From: Apostichopus japonicus
Lineage: Eukaryota; Echinodermata; Holothuroidea; Aspidochirotida; Stichopodidae
Length of the DNA: 64,000 nt
Direction: 5' to 3'
Assembly: GCF_037975245.1 (NCBI RefSeq)
Contig: NC_092579.1
Span: forward strand, 4,798,001 to 4,862,000
Below, piece by piece: positions 1-12,405 of this stretch. A program made the translations under genes and the position numbers. Under the pieces are notes generated by a model. It made no database searches. It saw only the letters and a list, made by a program, of their open reading frames with translations, and was not told the DNA's origin. Every line of letters begins with the position of its first letter. Position 1 is the first letter of the stretch.

Positions 1-129
1 ACAGTCTTGTTCAGGGCCAAGGCCTTCTCACACGAGTTTACAACTTAACCCTGGTCATTGGTAACTTGTCACACCTACTGTACACGCCAAAGTGTGCACA
101 ATTCAATTAATCTCTACTGGGGCACCACA

Positions 130-362
130 GTGCACCACAACCATGTGTCCCCCGGGGACTTCCCATAGGGTGCAGCCACAAACCGGCGCACACAACTATA
201 TTTACAAGTTACCTCGCAAGTCCCCATTTATACACCTGGGTGAAGAGAGGCAATGGAGATAAAGCCCCTTGCCCAAGGACACAACGCAATGATCTGGCCA
301 GGGCTCGAACCTGTAATCCTTAGATCACAAGTCCACTGCCTTAACCACTTGACCAACCACAA
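130..362 (-). repeat. tRNA-derived SINE (fragment)
   Basis: Read on the minus strand, the segment starts near 362 with a tRNA-like head. An A-box-like TGGTCAAGTGG is followed by a B-box-like GGTTCGAGCCC (complement of 301-311). The body then runs towards 130 and contains CCTTGCCCAAGGACACAA (complement of the opposite strand at about 270-290), a string I associate with invertebrate SINE bodies. It lies in a CDR2 intron or upstream of the first visible CDR2 exon. The left boundary is uncertain. Confidence 0.55.
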
Positions 363-525
363 CTTTTGGATAGTCTTGGAAAGAGGCTATCAAATTTGGT
401 GAGGAGGTCTAGGCACTGCTACTGTACAGGGTAAGTCTGTAAAAGATAATTGGTTGCTAAAATCTTTCACTTTTGCATAGTTATAAACATTAGGATATTT
501 CTTTGTCTTTTCTTTTGTGCTTTAG

Positions 526-674
526 TACTTGGAGAAACAGCTTCAGGTCTTAAGAGATGTCACAGAGACAAAAGCCAAAATTTACGAGGAACTTGACGTT
601 ACCTCTCAGGAACTGGAGAAGACTAACGATAATTTGAATCATGAATTGCGCACTGCACAACAGAGGATTACAAG
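526..674 (+). CDS. CDR2: CDR2-family protein, internal exon
   Basis: This internal coding exon lies between a pyrimidine-rich acceptor (TTTAG at 521-525) and a GTAAAT donor at 675. It is open in one frame and encodes about 49 residues of coiled coil. The sequence LDVTSQELEKTN matches the conserved CDR2/CDR2L heptad region (vertebrate form LDVTARELEETN). It ends in phase 2 and joins the exon at 1083, creating the residues ITS-LSETIE, which corresponds to ILSLTETIE in vertebrate CDR2. Earlier exons are outside the window. CDR2 and CDR2L cannot be told apart here. Both are cytoplasmic coiled-coil proteins, known as Purkinje-cell autoantigens in mammals. Confidence 0.85.
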
Positions 675-1082
675 GTAAATTATACTGTACCTACAGTATT
701 GCTGCATGCTGTCCATTCTACAAGTAATTGTCATGTTGTGTTTCACATTCAGCTGTTTAGTTTATCTACAAAAGGTATTTACTCTAGGATCTTATTGGTT
801 ATCAAGTGATTCCAGACAAAAAACCAGCTGATTGTATCAGTTTATTTCAGACGGGAACATTTCACAAAATGTCTACCAAAGAAAGTTCTAGAATAATACT
901 GGACCGACATATGATGGAAAGCGCACAATTTGAAGTTTTAATAATTAATTACAGTACAGTCACCTGCTTCCAGTTTATTCTGTATTCATTTACTGTAAAG
1001 TTCAGTTCCAGGTACTCAACTGACTGACTGTGTACAGGGTAGCATTTATGTTCATTTCTTCATTCCACGGTTTGCTTCACAG

Positions 1083-1944
1083 TTTATCCGAAACTATCGA
1101 ACAACTTGAAGCAAAAGTGGTCGACCAACAGCAGCAAGCTGATCAGCTCAGGAAAGCCGAGAGAGGGCGCCTGGTCGAAGGTCGCAAACAGACCCGAATC
1201 CTTGAAACACTGGTGAACTTTTCCCACGGAGGGTTCCAGCTGAGGCGAGCTCACAGCTTCGACCTCGGCAAGAGCAGCCTGGAGTCGGCCTACGAAGAAG
1301 AGATGACGACTCTGCACATGAACGTGAGGAACTTGAAGAGATTGGTCGCGAACAAGGAGAAACGAGAAGGGGAGATGGAGACGGAGATTGCGGTGCTATT
1401 GAAGGAGAAGCAGGGTCTGGAGAGAGGGCTGAGGGAGCTGAGCGTCAGGGCGAAAGTGAACGACATCAAGAGAGATCATCTCTCGCTGGACGGTCAAAAC
1501 TTCCAGATTTGTCATTTCTGCGACGGTGTCATTCATTCATCCGAAGAGGAAGAGACGGGGCCGGTTCCGAGGCTCCTCTCCTCCTCGACGACGGGTATGC
1601 CTATGGATAAGGAGATCTCCATCCTCAGCGAGATCGACTCTCAGTATAAAATGTTGATGGAGAAATACAAGACTCTTCTGGAACACAGCAGAACCCCAGA
1701 GGGCAAATGCCAGCGTTCCGGCAGTCTGAGACGGAAAACGGACAACGCCGTGCAAACGCCCGAGAAGGCCCCCCCACCGACCGATCTTCCACAACTCAAG
1801 GGCAAAGCACATCCGGTGAACTCTCATTTCGAGAACAGTCCTCCGGAGTATCGGAAAATATTTGAAGAAATCTTTCAAATATTGGAGAATGTGAAGAAGC
1901 CTCACATCTTTACGGAGAACGGCTCAGGTAAGAGTTCAGACTGA
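1083..1944 (+). CDS. CDR2: CDR2-family protein, C-terminal exon
   Basis: This large last coding exon follows a CACAG acceptor (1078-1082) and encodes about 287 residues. In order it has: a leucine-zipper-like coiled coil starting LSETIEQLEAKV; a central helical stretch (YEEEMTTLHMNV and a long Glu/Lys/Leu run); a second conserved block, EIDSQYKMLMEKYKTLLE (vertebrate EVDTQYSALKVKYEELLK); the short signature DNAVQT; and the family's C-terminal motif SPPEYRKIFEEIF. The TGA at 1942-1944 closes the frame. A strong donor-like site, G|GTAAGAG, sits at 1926-1932, just before the stop. A second, AAAG|GTGAGT, sits at about 1951-1960, just after it, so the gene may splice into a 3' exon. Base composition is much richer in GC than the flanks, as expected of coding sequence. 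Confidence 0.9.
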
Positions 1945-3450
1945 TGGCGGAAAGGTGAGTTTACTGGCGATTCAGTGGACTTACCTGACGTCACAGGAGA
2001 AATACGCACACCGGCGAAGAAATGGCAGTTTCACTCAAACGGCAGTTAATTTTGGATAGGGCTCTTAAGAGTCCAAACTAATTGTGGAACATGTACGGTT
2101 AAATTTAGTAACAAGTTAAGTCGTAAATTTGAATGGTACACTGCAAACTAATTCCAAAGTTTATAACGTTGTTTTAGTTATGTATCCATGGAGATTAATT
2201 CACCAATGTCTAAACACCTAGTATTATGAAGCTGAAGCTACTTGAGTAAATCTTACTGATACTGTGTCAGTCTGTGTGTAGTTGGTATCTTAACCTCTAT
2301 CCTCAGAGATGTGTTTCAGGTGTTAATCAGTGATGTGTGTGTGTATGTGGTATGATTTTATGAAGTATTTGTTTTAGCTTTCTCTGGTTCAGACTTTCCA
2401 GAGTCGCCCGATAATATTTGCTGATAACCAGCAGTAATACTAAGCTTTGTGTTAGGTACGGAACTCATGCCAATTCCTTGACTGAAGATTGTTAACCAAC
2501 GGCTAACCAAGTTCTCAATGGCTACTGGCAGAAAATTGCCAGTGCTTTTCCCCCCCCCCCCCACTGGGAAACAAAAAACTTCAGAAGCATCTTGCCAGTA
2601 AATAGCCTGAATTTATAGGTCTTGTTTGGGTGTATGGTAATAACTGTTATTTTCGTTTGTCTAATTCTCTAGCACAATCTAGCCAGACATTCAAATTGAA
2701 TGGCAAATGTGGATGAACAGAGAGCACAACGAGGCTGACATATATTTTTTTTTTTAACTTTTGTTTAATTTTTAACATCCTAAACATGACATTAGAAATG
2801 TTTATAAATTGAACTGTATATAGAGAGGTGTGTACTAAAACTACAGTAAGTGCAGAGCAAGTGCTTTTAATCTGCAAAATGTGATTTTTGTCCCACAATT
2901 AATTACTTTATATATGTCTGTTGTATGATATGTCCTGAAAAGCCTTTATTTCATTGAGCTACTAAAAAAAAAAAACATGCTTGTTTTCTTTCAAAATCAC
3001 AAAAAATGTAAAGAGATTTATTGCCATCAATTTTTAAAATCAAGTCAGAGTTTTAATCCTTGTAATTAATTAATAAATGGTGCATAATCTTACTAATTCT
3101 TTCTCCAATATTAGAGAGAGGGTTGTGCTAACATTCCTTTTATAATTAGTGAACTCAGGAATTTATGATTTCTGGCAATTTTACCAATGTTACAAGATTG
3201 GCGACCTGAGAAGAGCTCTTTGAAATCCAAGGAATGAAGATTTCTATTTGGTAGGAGTTGAGATTTGAGTCATATATCTAACTTAAATTTTGAAAGTAGA
3301 AGCATACTTTTCTGGGTTTTTTTTTCTTCTCTAGGATAGAATAAACTATTAACAAACTGCTTATCTACTGCAGAAAGGCATGTGTAGGTTTGGCTGTGAA
3401 GAAAGATCCTGCTAGGATCGAAATGTGAGGTTTCCTGCTAACATACACAT
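1945..3450 (+). other. Spacer / probable CDR2 3' UTR
   Basis: There is no credible coding exon. The AT-rich sequence includes a C homopolymer near 2551-2561. AATAAA signals at 3072-3077 and 3340-3345 could end the CDR2 transcript. The short reading frames in this stretch have no splice context and no recognisable protein. Confidence 0.4.
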
Positions 3451-3468
3451 ATTTTTTTTCGAGATTAG

Positions 3469-3526
3469 GGAGCGTGTGAATGAAGAAACAGCTGAACAGC
3501 TCAATCGTCTGTCTTCATTGGACAGG
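3469..3526 (+). other. Possible alternative 3' exon of the CDR2-family gene
   Basis: A pyrimidine-rich tract ending GATTAG precedes a 58-bp segment that ends CAG|GTACTG. One frame is open (residues ERVNEETAEQLN...) and looks helical, but it would need a phase-2 upstream donor. The visible donor at 1926-1932 is phase 1 and would give a stop after two more codons. It is therefore at best an alternative or untranslated exon. Confidence 0.2.
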
Positions 3527-3539
3527 TACTGATAAAAAG

Positions 3540-6500
3540 TTGAATTGTTTCTAGAAAGCTTGGAATTTGTGTAACAGCTTGGTGTGCTTTAAAACAGTAC
3601 AAGCATGAGGTCGGCATTAACTGTTTGAAGGGTCCTAAGTTATAATGGCATTACTAAATGACATCATGGTGAATGACTGATTTGTAAAGTGACTAGTATT
3701 AAGTAGGAACTGAAGTCAGACAAGTTCTGTATCATTTATTCTTATGGATAAAGTGATGTAGTATTGACTTCTGGGGTTCTCATTACACAAATGGAATTGA
3801 AAGATGAAACATCAGCATGTTTCGTACTATGACCCCTCGCCTTTTACTTTGAGTCTTGAGAAGTTTCTGACATTAAGATGATCTCATCGTTTCATTCTGT
3901 CTGAGAGATTTCTTCAGGAATTCTTGGTCTGTGTGAACCCAGCACAATACATGTATAATATATATTTATTTAGATGTAGATATATATATATCTATCTATC
4001 TATGTATAATATATATAATATATATTTATATCTATGTATAATATATATTTATATCTATGTAGATATATAGCTATCTATCTATTTATAATGTATATATATA
4101 TATAATTTACTTTTGTGTACCTTGTATGCTACTTGCATTAGTATGTAGAGACCAAGCTGTGTTACTGTAAATTATTATCTGATTCCTTAGATGAGTCCTT
4201 CATTCAATGCTCTGTGTTATTTAATATTGCTTACTGTAGGTGTCCATGTGTGAGTTAAGCCACACAGAACTTACAGAGTATTACTTCCTGTTATATAGCT
4301 AATGCGATCGATTTGCAATGTGTTAGTATTAAAATTCACTCCATTTAGAAACAGACGTAGTCATCCCAGGGTTCTGTAAATGTGGTGACCATGTTATACT
4401 TGATAAGACTGCAAAGATGTTGAATCCATTGCACATTTATAACAAGTCTTGCTGTTTTATTGAGGTATTCCTATATACTGTATAGCTATTTTGCAATATC
4501 CTGTATTTTCAGTGTCAACACTGTTAGTGTTCTACTTATATGGAATGGAAAGCCAAAAGAAAGTAAAAAAGTTGTTTCAGATCCTAGTAGCATTATGACA
4601 TCACAGATTTACAAAATGACAGCTTCCAATCAAGATTTTTCAACTAATGTATCTCTTACATAAATGGAATAAGATTTTTCTTAGCTTTTTTGGGGGGGCA
4701 GGAGGGGGGGCAGGAGGGGTTGGAGATATTCTTTGCAAAGATCTCTGTCAGATAGGCCAAAGATTATGGGTAAGGTATGTGTCCTCTTAATATCCTTTAT
4801 TGAGTGAGGTAATGGACTTGACCAATCACATCATATCCACTTCCAATGATCTTACTTATTTGAAAAGCTAAATTGTAGGAATGATGGTTGATAAGTCAGA
4901 ACTTGTTACGGTGTCGTTATTATTTACTATTCCTTGTAATCTATACTTAGCTTTGATTACTCAAAAAGTTCAAAGATATTTTACTCTTACAAGAGGCCGT
5001 GTCTTCAGTGGGATTTCATATCCAAGGCTGTTCTTGATCGCCGCGTGGTATCATAGCATTGTCCACAATGGTCAGTTTTATTTGAACATCGTATAATGGA
5101 ACACACAAAGTACTTTCCACATTACTTGCTCTTTAACATGCTCACGTGCTGCTGTTTGTAAGTAATTTGTTATAAGCCAATTTGCACCAAAGGTAATAAC
5201 TTTACTTTTTGGACCTGACTTACATGTACCCTCACAACATCTGCACACTCCCTTCTATAGTATCTACTGTAGAATGACCTGGTAACCTTTGACCTTTGGT
5301 AAGTTTTTGAACATATGGGGACTCAATGGACAGTGAATTAGCTGATTTGGATTACAGCTTGCTTCCCTCTGCTATGTGCAAGTTAAGTGTAGCATATGTT
5401 ACATCAACACAGTGCTTCCTTAATTGACTTATTATGTTGGATAACTGGAGCATTTCTTACTTTCATAGGTCCATTACGTTTATGTCTTCCTTTGGTACCC
5501 TTGTGTGCCTTCTATGAAATCTTCTGCAGCATTAAATATTTACGCATGAATGTGTGTATGTATGTATGTGTGTATATGAATGAGTGTGTGTACTGTGCAA
5601 AGCATCCATGACTAAGTTTACACTGCAGCAGTTATAATGAAGCCTAAAATATTGTAAAAAAAAAAAGAGGGTGGGGGGGGTGGGGAGGGAACGTTAGTAG
5701 AAACCACAGAAATAGTTTGATGTTTATTCACTGTCCATCCTATCTTGATGTTCGGGTTGGGGCGCTGTAGCAATGAATTAGTTCATCATGCAACTCTTGC
5801 CATCATCTATCATGCCTTTTATAAATACTACATGGAGGTGCATCTCTACTACTACTGCTGTGTTTTGCTATAGTATTGAATCTATAGGGGGGAGAAAAAA
5901 CAAACAAGTTATTTCATCTTAAACTTTCCCACACAAACCGACCATTGTTTAATTGTAGACATTGATTTGGGATACTGTAGTAGGTAGACAAAGTTAAAGG
6001 AATGAATGGTAAGGGCAACTGTTTTATTTTTTTTCATTTTTCTTGATTTTTTATAGTTTTTAAGATTAAGTAATTTAATCATAAATGAGTTTACTGTTTT
6101 GCTGCTTTTGAAGGTACTGATAACTTGCTATCGTGTCTTGCTCTTATAATGTGGAACTGACACTAATTAAATTTAATTGAACCTGTGAATGCTATTTCAT
6201 GCTACTGAATATATGTGCTTTCTTTGGATGCTTTCTTCTTTTATTAATTATTAATTTCTATTAATTATTAAATTCTTGTCTATTCTTTGGCATGATAGCT
6301 CACTGTGCATCATGTAATAGTTTGTGTGCAATATCACTGTTACACTGACTGTACTTGCTTTCTATGTCTGTTTTGACATTCATGTCACAGATAATTGCCC
6401 TGGACTGTCAGTCTTTCCTTTTGATCTTCTTGTATTTTTTTCTTTTTTTTGAGGGGGGGGGGGCATATTTCTGATCTGGTTTGGTATGATCTGAGTACAA

Positions 6501-9120
6501 GAAGAAAAACAACATGAGGATCAGACAAGATTTACTATTTGATCATCAACAAAGATGATTGTTATACTAGACCATCTCTTTAGGTTTTCATGTGTTGCTG
6601 GTGAACTCTGGTAGTTTTCTGATCTTGGTATTGTATAGTAGCAGTGTACTGTATAATTGCATATATATGCTGCCTATTCTGTACAGTATGCAATTACCAG
6701 AAAGGGAACTGTTGAAGATTACTTGAAAGCACTGATTCTTAGGCAATAATTATTGTTAAATTATTTGTACTTTGTGACAAAATGCCTTTAAAGTGTATAT
6801 TTTGGAATGTGTGTTTCTATCTGTTTGGAAAGGTTTAATGTTAAATTTTGTATATGTTAGAAATATCTCAATACAGGGTGGTACAAACAGTATGATGCCA
6901 AATTGAAATCATATCTGTCTGTACAAGAATTTGAACACAGAGGACCAGTCATTGAGGCTTACTACAAAAATGTATCCATTTTATGATCTTTTTTATACAA
7001 AATGTTCATTTATCTGTTCATTAACTGCAACAGTTTGCATTCAAGCTAGTCGCTTTAAAAAACTTGGCAACTATAACTCTTGGTATCACTGAGTTACCTT
7101 AATTTTATGTTGTGTATATGTTAAGTGTGAGTGGAGGTATTGTTTGAATGTTAAATTTGAATATTTAGCAGGTAAGTTTGAATACAAAGGTAGCTTGTAA
7201 TCAGTGGAAAGTTAACCTTGTTCAACACTTAAGTGTAAAGTCACTTTTGATTATTAAAGTTGAAATTTCTAGATACAAGTTTAAATCAGAGGTCATTTGA
7301 AATCAGGGGGAAAGTTAACATTTTGTTTTATATATTCAACGCTTGAACGTGAGGTAATATGTAACTTTGATGATAGTGATGTGGAAGTAGACATTTCAGA
7401 ATTATATGCTTGAAGATATAAAAACTTGGCTTCTTTAGAAAGTTAACTTTCTAAGTTATTGTTGTATGACAGTGAGTGTAAGGGTAAGTCTTGCTGTTAC
7501 TCTAAGTTTGAAGAACTCTCAATACCAATGTAACGTTAAACTTACATTGAAGTGTTATGGTAATTTTTCTCATGTTTAAAGTGCAATTGCAGGCTGCACA
7601 GAAAGTGCAATTGCAGGCTGCACAGCATTAGTTCTGGCATCCTTTGAAAGTCAATTTTGTATAAAGTTGAGTGATATAATTTGAGATAATTATGTTAAAG
7701 TTGACTTTTAAATATCTAAGTTTGAAGATACAGAAGCTTGTGGCATCCTTGGAAAGTTAATTGGTATAAAGTTGAGTGTGACATAACTTATAATGTTTAA
7801 AGTTTCTGGCATTTCAGCATCTACTGTCTAAGTTTGAACTTAAGTAAAGCTGGGTCTTCTTGAACAGTTAAGTTTACAATATAAAGTCTCAAAATAAGGT
7901 AACTTACAATAAACTTGTTTTAAACTTATAATTTTGGCGAACATAATGGGTAAGTTTGTAGTTTTATTAAAGTAATCATAATAGAATACTTGTATAGACT
8001 TAAGATAACGTAAAGGTGTTAATATTTAATTTTTAAATTTTAATAAAGATTGAAGCTTGTATAAGTCTCTTTAGTATTTTGTTGTCCATAATCCATTTGC
8101 TAAAATACTGGAGAAAAATGGAGGTGTAATCTTGCCAGGTTGAAAGGAACGTTCTATTTTTAATACAAATTCAAATCAAGTCATTAAATTAAATGTTAAT
8201 AGTTGCAATAAAGGTTACCAAACTGCTTTTACTCGAATGGTCTGTATAAAAAAAATTATTGTTGTGTGAATTAGTGTGGAGTATGTATGTATTATTTTAA
8301 GTTATTGTGTTATGGAGATGTTTATACTGGTTGTACTTAAAAATATGATAGAAAGTTTAAGATAAATGGAAGGCTCATCTTTAGAGTAGTTAAATGCCAA
8401 AATTAAATTTCTGTAAGATAATCTGAGTGGTGTGACGTTAAGCCTTAAAGTATTAAGAAAGAAGATAGCTCACTTTCTGCCACAGCAGGGTCCATTTGGA
8501 AGTACATCCAATTAAATAGGAGACCGCACTGGGTATCAATTTTAATTAGTCAAAATGAAGTGTGCTGCTAGTAATGTCAAAGGTACTTGTAGGCCACCTA
8601 TGGTTAAAGGGATATCATGTTAATTTTAGTGAGTGTACTGTTCACCTACACTGACTCTATTTCAGCTTATAACATGAATGTTATCACTTAATAATCATGA
8701 TTTAATTAGGAAATTTGAAAACCAAAATTGCGTCTTTTGTGTTTGATCCTTAGGAATAGAAGTGGATATCAAACTGTTGAGTTGTGTCATCAAAGTAAAT
8801 AATAGTGCTTTTATGATTTTGTTCATTTTCATGGCGATGGTATCATATTTTAACCTTTTTGCTCTATTTTTAGCAAAACGATAACATTAACCTTTTATTC
8901 ATCACAAATGATGTGAATCACTATTTAGATGTTAATTAATGTTTACCAAAATTTGGGATTAAGAAGAAAACATCCTTGCTAGACGGCGGTTTTTATATTC
9001 AGTAATGCTGATAACCTTTTAATCTCCATATAGAAATGTCTAATACTCTTATTGTTTTAAATCATCTGCTCTGCAAGCTAATCCATTTTTATTGATTATT
9101 TATTCTTTTTCATCAAAGTG
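3540..9120. other. Gene-poor AT-rich spacer
   Basis: I see no coding exon here. Low-complexity features are a TATA/TATCTA microsatellite at about 3955-4110, G-rich runs near 4691-4720, 5667-5690 and 6452-6464, a TGTATG run at 5551-5590, and an exact duplication of a 23-bp unit at about 7580-7625. From about 6900 to 8060 the words AAGTTTGAA and AAAGTTGA recur in both simple and diverged forms, which suggests an old degenerate repeat. Confidence 0.5.
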
Positions 9121-9126
9121 TGTAAT

Positions 9127-9275
9127 AAATCTTCTTTAAGCAGCTCCATTATCCTATAATTATAGTCTCGATGTAGGGAGACGGGGAGGGGGGTTCTAAT
9201 AGATCTTCTCTAAGCAGCTCCTTATCATTATCGTATAATAACAGTCTCGATGTAGGGAGATAAGGAGAGGGGGGG
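9127..9275. repeat. Two-copy direct tandem repeat, about 75 bp
   Basis: Two adjacent diverged units each contain AAGCAGCTCC, then an ATTATAGTCTCGATGTAGGGAGA-like block, and end in a G-rich run. The first unit ends near 9198 and the second runs from about 9202 to 9275. No coding potential is visible. Confidence 0.7.
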
Positions 9276-9279
9276 GGAG

Positions 9280-10650
9280 GTTGCGAGTGGATCAAGTTAT
9301 TTTTGGTTTTCAGCTCCTGCATCTGATCTTGGCTGACTTTTCTTATGAAGCTTCTCTTTGTCAAGAAAAGAGAGAAAAAAACATGTCATTTGAAATGAAG
9401 GACAATTTTATGGGATTAAATTTTGCCAATATTAATTATACCAATCATACCCTTTGGTTATTGGCTAAGATCATGTGTAGTATCTGTTCTTCTTCAGATA
9501 CACAATGGGTCGCTCACACATGGCTTTAACCAAGATCAGCAGTAGTATCTATTTCATTTCCGCTGTGTTACCGCACTAGACGTAACACCATCCTGATCTC
9601 ACAGGTTACATTATCGATAGAAGGGGGGGGGGGGGGGTCTTCCTCGTCCAAACAGCACATACAAGAGTAGAACATGATAAAATATTCAGTGATGATTTTA
9701 CTTTCCTATTTTGGCAATGATGCTATTTTTGCATATCTTTAAAATGATTGATTGTAACTTGGTGCTAACTGTCGACCTTATATATATATCGTTGTAAATC
9801 ATTTATGAAGCAGTTTATTGCTATTTATACAACTGTCCTGAATCTTCCAACTCATTTACATAAATCCCTCCTGAGAGGTGTTTTAAGGTTACGTGTTGTG
9901 TATTTTGCCAATTTTGTCCAAGTTAGCGTGCCATATTACAGTAGGCCATTTATTTAGTGTATTTAGTGTAGTCTCGCCTGTCGTCAGTATTACTGTATAC
10001 TTTCGAGATATTATATTTATTTTTTGTACATGTATGTTGCTCTTGTCCTGTTGTTTGCGTTTTGTTACCATTAATTTATTCGAAATCATACATGATTGTT
10101 ATTTTGTTTTGTGCTGTCTTTCGTTTAGATTTCATTAATTTGGCTAATTGTAACTGTTATGTAATCCCGTAAATGTTGTAAACCACTAATATCATGGGAA
10201 TCAAATCGTTAATCGATCTCTTCAAAAGTATAACAATATATGGTGACGTGTAAGCCTACCTTTGTACGGATTTCACTGCACAACGACATTATAGAATCAC
10301 GTGGAACAGGCCCGGATTCACAAACTGATAAGGTCAGAGGTCGACCTTGTACAGCTGAATGGAGTAACTTGTAACTCTCCATTTTGTGCCGACAACGTAA
10401 GGAATTGTCTTTTGCTACTTTTACACACGTCTTCGTGTTTGGCATTTGCATATATCTCCGTTTCACAGAAATTGTCAACTAGTTAAATGCAAAATGATAT
10501 TTTAAACTACATGTTAATATGACTTATTTCCTACACTGATCACGGCAGACTACTCTCCATCTGGTAGTTTCTATCATCTCAAAAATGTTCAGAAATATAA
10601 AGAATAAATCGTACGTAAACACACTTTTCTCTCTCTTTGTATTAATGTTT
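9280..10650. other. Spacer with no recognised gene
   Basis: I see nothing coding. The only distinctive feature is a G homopolymer at about 9622-9637. The short reading frames on either strand lack splice context and recognisable motifs. Confidence 0.4.
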
Positions 10651-10659
10651 TGTTGCCTA

Positions 10660-11370
10660 TGATACATGGGAAGGAGATTAGTCTGTGCACTGATGAAAAC
10701 TACCATATCATGTTAACTACATTGCAGACGTTTTTTTAGCAACCACGAGAATTTGGGGGTGGTGGAGGGCGGTTGCTACCACAATCCCTATTCCATGTTG
10801 CTACGGCCTTAAACTTACGACCAGATGACTGATATAGCCAACCGGGTTGCGGAATGGGATGGAGAAGATTCGGTGCACTGATGGAAATTACCATATCATT
10901 TTTAACTTTACATTGCAGACCAAGGGCGTAGGAACCGGGGGGGGCTGGGGGCCCCCAGTGAAAAATGTGGAGGGGCGGAAGTATCATTCCGCCCCCCCCC
11001 CCGCTCCGCAAGTCAGAAAACCCCTTTTTCATTTCCAAATGAGAAAAAAAATCTCATTTGGAGCACCAAATTGCATCTAAGGCCAGGTGAAAATACAAAA
11101 TTAAGTTTACAAAATGGAGTGGGTGTTGAAGTGTGCTATATTGCACCAAATTGCATCTGAGGCCACCTGGAAATGCAAAAAATTCCCCCAGGCCTGCCAT
11201 CATTCTTCAGCCCCCCCCCCACTCAAAAGTACCTTCCTACGCCACTGTTGCAGACGTTTTATAGCAACTATGAGGATTTTTTTAAGGGAACCTGCCACCA
11301 CCGTCCACCTCTTCCCCCCCACCCCCCTTCTCCGTTGCCATGGCCTTGAAATCACGACCGTATAAATGAT
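10660..11370. repeat. Tandem duplication, second copy split by a MITE
   Basis: The block from about 10685 to 10840 (TACCATATCATGTTAAC, CATTGCAGACG, then AGCAACCACGAG and GTTGCTACGGCCTT) recurs in diverged form at 10880-10920 and 11248-11370 (TACCATATCATTTTTAAC, TTGCAGACG, AGCAACTATGAG, GTTGCCATGGCCTT). The second copy is cut by the element at 10921-11247. Confidence 0.6.
10921..11247. mobile_element. hAT-like MITE with 8-bp TSD
   Basis: The element begins CAAGGGCGTAGGAACC and ends CCTACGCCACTG, giving imperfect terminal inverted repeats of the CAG-type seen in hAT elements. It is flanked by an exact 8-bp duplication, TTGCAGAC, at 10913-10920 and 11248-11255. It contains C-rich and G-rich runs and a CAAATGAGAAAA / TCTCATTTGGAG hairpin. 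The element at 18474-18838 is a second copy. Confidence 0.85.
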
Positions 11371-12290
11371 ATTTTGCCCAAAAATTTCTTGCCATACAAT
11401 ATTCACATATAGATAGATTGTTACGTTGATGGTTAATCTCAAAATATTTTGAGATTCATGACTCCTATATTCCTACACACTGAAACGAAGCAAGCACACG
11501 CGCGCGTCTGAAGACTACAGTTTTGACGATGTGATTTATTGCACCGCGTTCTTAAACACTTCATCATGAAGCCAACTTGCGCACTGGTATGCATTTCACT
11601 TTGACTGTTGTTCGTTTCGTGATTTTTTTATATGTATTTTTTTTTTCGTTTTTTCGATTCGTGAAACTGCTTTGCCAAATTTCTAAGATGGAGGCCAATT
11701 TTTTTTTTTTTCGTAGTAGTAATACAAAATAGGAACCAGGAGGGTATGATTACATAAGAACTCTGCACAATATTAATGTTAATTTGGAGTTAATGACAGG
11801 GTTTCTAACAAGTTATTAAGGTGTAGAAAAGAATGGATGGAGAATCACTCCAGAATATCCCAATGTATTTGCAATTACGATGTAGTACCTTATCTGTTAT
11901 GCATAAAAAATATTCCTACTTGACGATTTAAAAGTACATTAAGGCTTCACTTTCAGTATGAAGTTAAGTATATCTAGTGCCTTGTGGGCTGTAACATATC
12001 TCTGAATATACGGTACCGGTGCGCGCATCACGTGTTTGTCAGTTCGTATTGTTACGCGTAACGGAACATAATGATATAAGTAGGCAATGTTTGTTTTGCG
12101 TTTAACGTACGACGTAGCTACATGGAATTGTGGTGTTGTTGCAACGCACTGTGTTTACAATTCAGAATATGCATCCTCGCTATAGGCCTAGGAAGTAGAA
12201 GGTTCCCAGGCCTCGTTTCGACTCGCTTCAGGAGATGAAGCATTAGGCTTATCGTCATTTGTTACTCTCGTATCTGACGATTAACCGAAA
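11371..12290 (+). promoter_or_regulatory. Upstream region of Gene A
   Basis: This is unique-looking sequence before the first exon of Gene A. CpG dinucleotides become frequent from about 12005 (GGTGCGCGCATCACG and TTACGCGTAACG), in contrast to the spacer upstream. I see no clear TATA box and the transcription start cannot be placed. ATG at 12291 has A at -3. Confidence 0.4.
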
Positions 12291-12405
12291 ATGTCGACTA
12301 CACCAGAGGTTTCCAATCCTTCGGTAACCGCTAAACTGCTGTTGCTTGGTGCGATTACGGCCGCAGCTTGGGTTTTAGGTGTTGTTTTGGAGACACTAGC
12401 TAAAG
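12291..12405 (+). CDS. Gene A exon 1 (membrane segment)
   Basis: The exon encodes 38 residues starting MSTTPEVSNPSV. The hydrophobic run KLLLLGAITAAAWVLGVVL is long enough to cross a membrane once. It ends AAAG|GTACGG in phase 1. The ATG is the first in the exon and has A at -3. Confidence 0.7.

Noticed and set aside
806-1027. 73-residue frame between the two CDR2 exons
   Set aside because: It lies in the intron, starts on a non-ATG codon and shows no CDR2 similarity.
10736-11442. Pro/Gly-rich frames on both strands
   Set aside because: They run through the C/G homopolymers of a MITE and cross its boundaries.
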